A stretch of 9,009 nt of DNA from Nitrospirota bacterium (lineage in GTDB: Bacteria; Nitrospirota; UBA9217), in the NCBI GenBank assembly GCA_017885365.1, contig JAFNGD010000252.1, positions 329 through 9,337 on the forward strand. Reading direction: 5' to 3'. The first letter of the stretch is position 1, and every line of letters begins with the position of its first letter. Made by a program: the position numbers and the translations under genes. Of the stretch, positions 1 to 5,521 are shown piece by piece. Under the pieces are notes generated by a model. It saw only the letters and a list, made by a program, of their open reading frames with translations. It ran no database searches and was not told the origin of the DNA.

Positions 1-840
1 GAGAAAGGTCACGGCAAAGGTGGCGCTGTAGTTGATCAGCGCCGCGATATTGGACATCGAGAACGTGATGTTCGAGGTAAAGAGCCGCATGTCGAGGAGG
101 GGGCTCGGTACCTTGAGCTCCCAGAAGATGAACGCACCGACCGAGAGCAATCCGAACAGTACCAGCAGGACGCCCGGCCGGCCGGGCAGGAGCGTCAGCC
201 CGTACATGACGATGACAAGGCTGACCGCGTAGATGAGGGCGCCGCCGAGGTCGAACCGTTCGCCTTTCGCCTCGGCCCATTCCCCCTTGAGCCGCCGCAC
301 GATGAAGTACATGGCCACGAGCCCGGCAGGCACGTTCGCCAGGAAGATGCTCCGCCAGCCGAACTGCTGGGTCAGAAAGCCGCCGAGGAACGGGCCAAGG
401 GACAGTCCGATGTATACGGCGGAGACATTGATCCCCAGCACCCTGCCCCGCTCCTCCGGCGGGAAGACCGACGTAACGATGGCAATGCCGGTACCGAAGA
501 TCATGGCGCTCCCGAACCCCTGCAGCACCCGCAATGTCAGGAGGGCGGCCACGGTGCTGGACAGGGCGATGAGGCTCGACGCAATGGTATAGATGATGAT
601 GCCTGCGGAGAATATCCGCTTCCGGCCGTAGATGTCGGCGATCCTTCCGAAGGGCACCAGGAACATGGCCGCAGCAAGCAGGTACGATGTGGGGACCCAG
701 CTCAGGAGCATGGCGTTCATGCCGAACTCCCGCCCAATGATGGGCATCGCGACATTTACGGAAGAGACCATGAAGGGGGTGAGGAACGACGCCAGGACGG
801 CGACGAGCAAAGCGGTTCGTTTCGTGGAAGCGTCTTGCAT
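1..840 (-). CDS. MFS drug exporter, DHA2 (EmrB/QacA-like) type, C-terminus cut off by window edge
   Basis: This is the N-terminal 280 residues of a major facilitator superfamily transporter. The frame runs open off base 1, so the C-terminal half is missing. Family hallmarks are visible: an NVAMP motif in the first membrane helix (about residue 29), motif A GRIADIYGRKR (about 65-75) in the loop after helix 2, an RVLQGFGSA motif B stretch (about 104-112), and the antiporter motif C GLSLGPFLGG (145-154) followed by FGWRSIFLANVPAG. The N-VAMP plus WRSIF-NVP combination is typical of 14-helix DHA2 drug:proton antiporters, which export amphipathic compounds across the inner membrane. The substrate cannot be told. 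The ATG at 840 lies 4 bp after the DUF2905 stop and has no strong ribosome binding site, so translation is probably coupled to that gene. I am confident of the family and less sure of the subfamily. Confidence 0.9.
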   Translation of the reverse strand, partial: MQDASTKRTALLVAVLASFLTPFMVSSVNVAMPIIGREFGMNAMLLSWVPTSYLLAAAMFLVPFGRIADIYGRKRIFSAGIIIYTIASSLIALSSTVAALLTLRVLQGFGSAMIFGTGIAIVTSVFPPEERGRVLGINVSAVYIGLSLGPFLGGFLTQQFGWRSIFLANVPAGLVAMYFIVRRLKGEWAEAKGERFDLGGALIYAVSLVIVMYGLTLLPGRPGVLLVLFGLLSVGAFIFWELKVPSPLLDMRLFTSNITFSMSNIAALINYSATFAVTFL

Positions 841-844
841 GGCG

Positions 845-1063
845 TTAGCGCAGCTTCGCGATCACCCAGAGAATAAGGCTGATGAGAAGGCTTGCGACAA
901 TGCTCGTGGCCAGGGGGAAAAAGAACGAGAAATTCCCGCGTTTGATAAGGATATCACCGGGGAGTTTGCCGAGGAACGGGACCTTCTGGAGGAACAGGAG
1001 AATGAGGCCGGCAGAGATAAGCACGACCCCGAGCAGAATGAGGCCTTTTGCCAGCTCATTCAT
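845..1063 (-). CDS. DUF2905 family small membrane protein
   Basis: This is a 72-residue protein with two hydrophobic segments (about residues 5-26 and 46-69). They are joined by a polar loop with the pattern VPFLGKLPGDILIKRGNFSFFFPL. That loop (LGxLPGDIxIxRxNxxFxFPL) is the signature of the DUF2905 family, whose members are about 65-75 residues long and have no established function. The ATG overlaps the end of accD by 8 bp (ATGAATGA), and no good ribosome binding site precedes it, so it is probably translated by coupling to accD. Its stop is 4 bp from the start of the MFS gene. The protein is presumably in the inner membrane with both ends on the same side. I would not assign a role beyond that. 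Confidence 0.88.
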   Translation of the reverse strand: MNELAKGLILLGVVLISAGLILLFLQKVPFLGKLPGDILIKRGNFSFFFPLATSIVASLLISLILWVIAKLR

Positions 1064-1901
1064 TGGCGAAGAATTCCAGGATCTTTGCCAGCGTGGCGTG
1101 CATGTCCTTCCGGTTCACGATCATGTCGATCATGCCGTGCTCCATGAGGAACTCCGCCCGCTGGAACCCGGCGGGAAGCTGCTGTTTGATGGTCTGCTCG
1201 ATGACGCGGGGGCCGGCAAAGCCGATGAGGCTCTTGGGCTCGGCGATGATAAGGTCGCCCAGCATGGCGAAACTTGCGGTCACGCCGCCGAAGGTGGGGT
1301 CCGTCAGGATGGAGATAAACGGCAGGCCCGCCGAAGCGAGCCGGGCCGTGGCCGCCGCGGTTTTGGCCATCTGCATGAGCGAGAGGATCCCCTCCTGCAT
1401 CCGGGCGCCGCCCGAGGAGGCCACGGAGATGAACGGCGTCTTCTTCTCGATGGCCCGCTCCACTGCCCGGGCGATCTTCTCGCCCACCACGGAGCCCATG
1501 CTGCCGCCCATGAAGTTAAAGTCCATCACCACGAGCTGGACGGGACGGCCGCCGATCTTGGCCTCTCCCGAGATGATGGCGTCCTTGAGGCCGGTCTTCT
1601 TGCGGCTGCTCTTCAGCTTCTCCTTGTAGTCCTTAAAGCCCAGGGCGTCCTTGGGCGAGAGGCCGTCCTCCACCTCCAGAAACGTGTTCTCGTCGACCAG
1701 AAAGGGAAGCCGTTCCGACGCCGTGATACGGAAGTGGTAGTCGCACTTCGGGCAGACTTTGTAGTTCTTCTCGACCTCTTTGCGGTAGATGATCTCCTTG
1801 CAGTTGTCGCACTTGACCCACAGGCCTTCCGGGATCTTCACCTTCTTCGCCGGGGTATCGGAGGTCAGTTTTTCCGGTCGTTCTTTTTTGAACCAGGCCA
1901 T
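1056..1901 (-). CDS. accD: Acetyl-CoA carboxylase carboxyltransferase subunit beta
   Basis: This is the beta subunit of the carboxyltransferase half of acetyl-CoA carboxylase. With AccA it transfers the carboxyl group from biotin on AccB to acetyl-CoA, giving malonyl-CoA for fatty acid synthesis in the cytoplasm. The 281-residue length is normal. A four-cysteine zinc ribbon lies at the N-terminus (C31, C34, C50, C53). The crotonase-fold carboxyltransferase core follows, with GGSMGSVVGEK (132-142), SSGGARMQEG (162-171), TDPTFGGVTASFAMLGD (200-216) and FAGPRVIEQT (228-237). The ATG at 1901 is preceded by GGGAGAG. No accA, accB or accC lies in the window. In relatives accD is often found directly after trpA and before folC. 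Here four signalling genes separate it from trpA, and DUF2905 rather than folC follows it. Confidence 0.97.
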   Translation of the reverse strand: MAWFKKERPEKLTSDTPAKKVKIPEGLWVKCDNCKEIIYRKEVEKNYKVCPKCDYHFRITASERLPFLVDENTFLEVEDGLSPKDALGFKDYKEKLKSSRKKTGLKDAIISGEAKIGGRPVQLVVMDFNFMGGSMGSVVGEKIARAVERAIEKKTPFISVASSGGARMQEGILSLMQMAKTAAATARLASAGLPFISILTDPTFGGVTASFAMLGDLIIAEPKSLIGFAGPRVIEQTIKQQLPAGFQRAEFLMEHGMIDMIVNRKDMHATLAKILEFFANE

Positions 1902-1922
1902 ATCTCTCCCATAAAATACTAA

Positions 1923-1985
1923 ATCCCAATGACCAAATCCTCAAGAACGTCAGCAGAGCCAAACAGAGGATTTCGAAATTGGGAT
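1923..1985 (-). repeat. Imperfect inverted repeat (hairpin) in the phosphodiesterase-accD spacer
   Basis: Two 20-base arms (1923-1942 and 1966-1985) are inverted copies that agree at 17 of 20 positions, with a 23-base loop between them. Each arm is made of two perfectly matched 8-base blocks, ATCCCAAT and AAATCCTC, separated by a 4-base block that is mostly unmatched (positions 1931-1934 against 1974-1977). In the transcript this would fold into a long stem with an internal loop, ending about 13 bases before the accD ribosome binding site. Only a weak T-rich tract follows (TTTAGTATTTT), so it is not a classical intrinsic terminator. It could be a processing or attenuation hairpin, or a small palindromic repeat element. 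The arms are seen directly; the function is inference. Confidence 0.7.
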
Positions 1986-1998
1986 CTCGTTTATTGTC

Positions 1999-2766
1999 TT
2001 AAAACGTATAGGTTTTCCCTTCCTGCAGGATCTTGACATTCTTTCTCCCGAGGGCGCTCAGCTCCTTGATCACCCGCTTCTTGTGAACGGGCTTGATGTG
2101 ATAGATGTAAATCGGCACGGTGTTCGCCACCTTCGCCTTGGTGAGGTCCGCGTGGAGCTGCGCCGGGGTGAAATGACCGCTGAGTCCTGCGACGAAATCC
2201 ATATGGTTCGGGAATGACGTATCGACGATGATCCCTTTCAGGTTCTTCGCCTTCTTCGCCTCGGCCCACAGGCCCTCGTTCGGACCGGTGTCGGCACTGT
2301 AGATGAACGACGACCTCCCGTCGCTCACCAGGAAGCCCACGGCGGGGACCGGGTGGTTCATGGGGATCGCCTTGACCTGAAGGCCCGCCGCGGAGATGAA
2401 CTTCCCGGCCGGGAACGGCTTGTAGGCGAGCACGGGGTCCTTCGGCGTCGGGATCTTCGTGAAGTCAGGCCAGATCAGGTCGTTCATGAGATGTTTTTTG
2501 ATAGCATCGATGACCTTGGGGATCGCCCGGATATTGACGGGCCGCTTGATGCGGCCGATGATGTTGTCCGCCAGGAACAGGATCCCCTTGATGTGGTCCA
2601 GGTGGGTATGGCTGATGAAGATATCGGTGATCTTGCTCTGTCCCGCGATGCTGAGGGCCGCGCTGATGGTGCCCGCATCCAGCATCACCCGGCCGTTCAC
2701 GAGAAAGCCGGGCGGCATATGCCCGATCGTCTCAGATCCCGAGCACCCCAGTACTTTGACCTTCAT
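1999..2766 (-). CDS. Metallo-beta-lactamase-fold hydrolase, probable class II-like 3',5'-cyclic-nucleotide phosphodiesterase
   Basis: This is a 255-residue cytoplasmic protein without a signal peptide. It has the metallo-beta-lactamase metal-binding motif SHTHLDHIKG (H53, H55, D57, H58). Other likely metal ligands are H138 (MNHPVP), D159 (SADTGP) and H223 (YHIKP). The HTHLDHIKGI stretch closely resembles, but does not fully match, the class II cyclic-nucleotide phosphodiesterase signature as I remember it (HxHLDH, hydrophobic, x, G/S). The order MKVKVLGCSG, HTHLDH, DTGP, GHFTP also fits the phosphodiesterase branch rather than RNase Z or glyoxalase II. The expected reaction is hydrolysis of cAMP to AMP. 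It lies 50 bp downstream of an adenylate cyclase, which supports this role. The ATG at 2766 is preceded by AGGGAGG with a 4-base spacer. The fold is certain; the substrate is an inference. Confidence 0.82.
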   Translation of the reverse strand: MKVKVLGCSGSETIGHMPPGFLVNGRVMLDAGTISAALSIAGQSKITDIFISHTHLDHIKGILFLADNIIGRIKRPVNIRAIPKVIDAIKKHLMNDLIWPDFTKIPTPKDPVLAYKPFPAGKFISAAGLQVKAIPMNHPVPAVGFLVSDGRSSFIYSADTGPNEGLWAEAKKAKNLKGIIVDTSFPNHMDFVAGLSGHFTPAQLHADLTKAKVANTVPIYIYHIKPVHKKRVIKELSALGRKNVKILQEGKTYTF

Positions 2767-2816
2767 GCACCCTCCCTGGATACGGTGTTAACGACGCGCG
2801 TCCGAAAAGCCGCGCC

Positions 2817-4718
2817 CTATTCTCCCTGGATCCCGACCAGGTCATAGATCACTACGGGTTTCTCTTTGCCCTTGACGGTAACGGAGCCGAGCTCGTTCAC
2901 CTTCACGAAATGCTTGACCTTTTCATATGTAAATTCCGATATGATGATATGATTATTGTACTTTCTTGTCAAGCCCTCCAAACGCGCTCCAAGGTTCACA
3001 TTGTCGCCGATCACGGTGTAGTCCATCTTCTTGCCCTCGGCCCCCATGTTCCCCACCACCATGTCGCCGGTGTTGATGCCGATGCCGATATCGATGGCGT
3101 ACTTGCCCTCGGCGGTCCACTTTTCCTGAAGCTCCTTCAGTTTTTTTATCATGGCGACAGCACATGCGCAGGCCCGTTCCGCGTGGTCCGGCTGGCCGAC
3201 CGGAGCGCCCCAGAGCGCCATGATGGCATCGCCCACGAACTTGTCCAGCGTGCCGTCATGCTCGAAGACGATGTTCGTCATGGCCCCCAGATACTCGTTC
3301 AGCAGGGAGACCACTTCTTCGGGCTCATGCTTCTCGGAGAAATTGGTGAATCCCCGGATATCGGAGAAGAGCACCGTGATCTCCTTGCGGTCGCCGCCGA
3401 GCTTGGCCTTGTTCGGGTCCCGGATCAGTTCGTCCACGATGCGCTTGGACACGTAGCTGGAAAACATCTTCCGGATGTCCCGGGCGCGCCGCTCCTCGGT
3501 GAAGAACCGGTATGCCGTCTGGCTGGTGTAGCCGAAGAAAAGCGCCGACGCGGGGTAGACCCAGCTGAACCAGATGCCCCGGGCGACGAACAGATAGTAG
3601 ACGAACACCGAAAAACCCGCGAAAAGCACGATGAACAGGGCCGCCCCGGACCGCGCACCCAGCCTCGGGATGAGGATACCGAGAAGCAGCGCAAAAACGA
3701 AGATCAAGGGGATATCGAGGTCCGGCGCACGGTGCAGGAAGTCCCCTTTCAGGATGTTATCGACCACGCTCGCGTGCTTCTCGATCCCCGCCATGTTCGT
3801 CGAGTACGGGGTCACGCGCAGGTCATAGATGCCGATGGCCGTGGCGCCGATCAGGACGATCTTGTCCTTGAACGTGTCCGCCGGGAGGTTACGGTCCAGG
3901 AGGTCGGAGATCGAATACATCGGGAACGTCCTGTTCGGACCCCGGTAGTTGATCAGCATCCTGCCGAACTCATCGGTGGGGATCGTCGTTTCCCCCATCT
4001 GCACCGATCCAGCGAAATCGAGGGCCATCTTCTCCATCGGGACATCGCGGTACAGCCGCGCCGCCTGCAAACCGATGGGCGCATAGTAGTCGCCCTGGTA
4101 CTCGACCGCCAGCATCTCCCAGCGGAGCACCCCGTCAACGTCCGGGTTCATGTTGATGTGGGCCATGGCCTTGGCGTAGGCGGAGAACCGCAGGAGCGTC
4201 GGCAGGGCCATCTTGGCCTGGGGGATCGCGGAAGGATCATCGGTGTTCTTCATGGCCATGTAGGCCGACGGAATGAGAAAATCGATCTTCTGGTCGGTGA
4301 ACCCCGACTCCTTGTAGCCAGCCTCCGTGAAATCGAATACCACGGGCAGGACCACCCGACCGCTCTGCATGACCGCCCGTTGGAACAGATCGTCCGAAGC
4401 CACCGTCTCGGGTTCCGTGAAGAACACGTCGAACACGATGACCTTCGCGCCTTCCTCGGTCAGCCGGTCCACCACGCGGCCCCAGGTGGAGCGGGGCCAG
4501 GGGAACCGGCCGAGGTTCTTGATGCTCTTCTCGTCGATGGTGGCGATCACCGTCTCCGGGCCGTGCTTGATAGGCCCCCGCAGTGCGAACTGCATGTCCA
4601 GGGTCTTATTTTCCAGGATCTCAAAGAACTTGACGTCCATCGCATGCAGCAGGGAAAGTGTGACCGCCACGATCAGGGCGATGGCTATGCCGGTCCTTTT
4701 GATATTAGGCAATTTCAT
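2817..4718 (-). CDS. CHASE2-domain class III adenylate cyclase, membrane-bound
   Basis: This 633-residue receptor-type cyclase is predicted to make cAMP from ATP in response to an extracytoplasmic signal. The layout is: one membrane helix (about 10-26), a CHASE2 sensor domain outside the membrane (about 30-330), three closely spaced membrane helices (about 335-405), then a cytoplasmic class III catalytic domain (about 440-630). Catalytic residues appear complete. The two metal-binding aspartates are D453 (FSDIRGF) and D497 (FVGDAIMALWG). The adenine-specifying lysine and aspartate are K493 and D566 (MDYTVIGD). The transition-state asparagine and arginine are N575 and R579 (NVNLGARLEG). The K/D pair argues for ATP rather than GTP. 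I chose the ATG at 4718 because AAGGGAG lies 6 bases upstream. The frame can extend to a TTG at 4745, but that has no such site and runs into repeat sequence. The ligand of CHASE2 is unknown. Confidence 0.94.
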   Translation of the reverse strand: MKLPNIKRTGIAIALIVAVTLSLLHAMDVKFFEILENKTLDMQFALRGPIKHGPETVIATIDEKSIKNLGRFPWPRSTWGRVVDRLTEEGAKVIVFDVFFTEPETVASDDLFQRAVMQSGRVVLPVVFDFTEAGYKESGFTDQKIDFLIPSAYMAMKNTDDPSAIPQAKMALPTLLRFSAYAKAMAHINMNPDVDGVLRWEMLAVEYQGDYYAPIGLQAARLYRDVPMEKMALDFAGSVQMGETTIPTDEFGRMLINYRGPNRTFPMYSISDLLDRNLPADTFKDKIVLIGATAIGIYDLRVTPYSTNMAGIEKHASVVDNILKGDFLHRAPDLDIPLIFVFALLLGILIPRLGARSGAALFIVLFAGFSVFVYYLFVARGIWFSWVYPASALFFGYTSQTAYRFFTEERRARDIRKMFSSYVSKRIVDELIRDPNKAKLGGDRKEITVLFSDIRGFTNFSEKHEPEEVVSLLNEYLGAMTNIVFEHDGTLDKFVGDAIMALWGAPVGQPDHAERACACAVAMIKKLKELQEKWTAEGKYAIDIGIGINTGDMVVGNMGAEGKKMDYTVIGDNVNLGARLEGLTRKYNNHIIISEFTYEKVKHFVKVNELGSVTVKGKEKPVVIYDLVGIQGE

Positions 4719-4724
4719 GTCTGG

Positions 4725-4731
4725 CTCCCTT
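4725..4731 (-). promoter_or_regulatory. Ribosome binding site fixing the adenylate cyclase start
   Basis: AAGGGAG on the minus strand, followed by a 6-base spacer (CCAGAC) and the ATG at 4718. It selects this start over the upstream in-frame TTG at 4745. Confidence 0.75.
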
Positions 4732-4742
4732 GAACAGCCATG

Positions 4743-4802
4743 CAAAGTATGAAGTAAGAAGTAAGGAGTTGGCCCCTATCTCCTGTCTCCTGGCTCCTGC
4801 TG
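4743..4802 (-). repeat. Degenerate heptamer array between the cNMP-binding gene and the cyclase
   Basis: The spacer is almost wholly a 7-bp periodic sequence in two families. Read on the minus strand, the first family is CAGGAGC, CAGGAGA, CAGGAGA, TAGGGGC (4799 down to 4772). After a one-base phase slip come AACTCCT, TACTTCT, TACTTCA, TACTTTG (4770 down to 4743). I see no hairpin or promoter motif in it. Since 7 is not a multiple of 3, it cannot keep a repeating peptide frame and is clearly non-coding. Confidence 0.8.
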
Positions 4803-4803
4803 T

Positions 4804-5448
4804 TTACACCATCTCCCCGAAGATCTCCCGCATCTCGAGATACCTGAGCAGCCGGTCCACCTGTTCCTGGTTCGCCATCGTCACGTGATCGTCTGCGGAG
4901 AGCGTCAGGATCCGCACGCTGGCCAGTTTCTCAAGGATCGTCCTGGCCTGCGCGCTTTCGATGCCTCCCAGCCCCGCGAGCTCGTCGATGGCGAGCGAGA
5001 ACGAACCGCCCTTTGCGTCCTTCACCTGCTTGGCCAGGATGTTGACCAGACGGCTCGTATTGTCCCGGATCATCAGCGCTTCCATCTGGTCATTCGTCTC
5101 CCGGAGCCGGTCCGCCAACCGCTTGATGAAGCGAATGGCGATCTCGACATTGCTGCGGAGGAGCGTCTCGAAGGTCTTCCGGTCGATGACCAGCATGTCG
5201 CAGTCCTCGATCGTCTCAGCCGTTGCGGAACGGGGCTTGTCGTTCAGGATCGCCATCTCCCCGAAGAACTCGCCCTTCTCGAGCGTGGCCAAAGTCTTTT
5301 CCACCCCCCGAATCTTCTTGCTGATCTTGACCTTGCCGGACTGGAGGATGAACATCTCCTCTCCCTTGTCGCCTTCGCGGAAGAGGACCGTGCTTGTGGG
5401 AAACCGTTTCCCGAACTTTGCGAACATTGGTGACTGTCCTTCAGCCAT
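4804..5448 (-). CDS. Crp/Fnr-like cyclic-nucleotide-binding protein
   Basis: This 214-residue protein has an N-terminal cyclic-nucleotide-binding beta-roll (about 15-115) with the full phosphate-binding cassette FGEMAILNDKPRSATA (62-77). It includes the glycine-glutamate pair (G63, E64) and the R73-S74 pair that contact cAMP in E. coli Crp. A long connecting helix (about 95-130) leads to a C-terminal region resembling the Crp winged helix (about 130-205). When I align that region with Crp by eye, the recognition residues R180, E181 and R185 of Crp become S165, A166 and T170. Any DNA site should therefore differ from the Crp site. The ATG at 5448 is chosen because GAGGGGG lies 6 bases upstream; the in-frame ATG at 5466 has a purine-rich motif only 1 base away. 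With a cyclase next downstream, cAMP is the likely ligand. It may be a regulator or a cNMP sensor without DNA binding. Confidence 0.87.
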   Translation of the reverse strand: MAEGQSPMFAKFGKRFPTSTVLFREGDKGEEMFILQSGKVKISKKIRGVEKTLATLEKGEFFGEMAILNDKPRSATAETIEDCDMLVIDRKTFETLLRSNVEIAIRFIKRLADRLRETNDQMEALMIRDNTSRLVNILAKQVKDAKGGSFSLAIDELAGLGGIESAQARTILEKLASVRILTLSADDHVTMANQEQVDRLLRYLEMREIFGEMV

Positions 5449-5454
5449 ACCGTA

Positions 5455-5461
5455 CCCCCTC
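5455..5461 (-). promoter_or_regulatory. Ribosome binding site fixing the cNMP-binding protein start
   Basis: GAGGGGG on the minus strand, followed by a 6-base spacer (TACGGT) and the ATG at 5448. It favours this start over the ATG at 5466, which would add six residues. Confidence 0.65.
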
Positions 5462-5494
5462 GTCATTCCTCGGATTTCTGATCCCCAATTCTGT

Positions 5495-5510
5495 CCGGAG
5501 CCTGCTCCGG
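5495..5510 (-). other. Short GC-rich hairpin in the HD-GYP/cNMP-binding spacer
   Basis: CCGGAG-CAGG-CTCCGG is a perfect 6-bp stem with a 4-base loop, 11 bases after the HD-GYP stop codon. No T-run follows, so it does not look like a complete intrinsic terminator. It could slow or partly end transcription, or protect the end of the upstream message. The rest of the 73-bp spacer shows nothing definite. Confidence 0.4.
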
Positions 5511-5521
5511 CACAGGGAGGC

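Noticed and set aside
882..1922. Plus-strand frame of 346 codons and the shorter overlapping plus-strand frames at 632-1147 and 1048-1629
   Set aside because: These are antisense to accD and DUF2905, and their translations show no family resemblance.
1916..1944. Possible sigma-70 promoter before accD: TTGAGG (1939-1944), 17-base spacer, TAGTAT (1916-1921)
   Set aside because: Each hexamer matches only four of six consensus bases, it lies within the inverted repeat, and the start site would fall almost on the ribosome binding site, leaving a very short leader.
2767..2816. GC-rich 5-bp stem (GCGCG/CGCGC) between the cyclase and the phosphodiesterase gene
   Set aside because: The stem is short, lacks a T-run and is expected by chance in sequence of this GC content.
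2910..4733. Plus-strand open frame of 607 codons
   Set aside because: It is entirely antisense to the adenylate cyclase, low in complexity, without motifs or a convincing ribosome binding site.
4719..4745. Upstream TTG start for the adenylate cyclase, adding nine residues
   Set aside because: It has no ribosome binding site and begins in the heptamer repeat, whereas the ATG at 4718 has AAGGGAG at ideal spacing.
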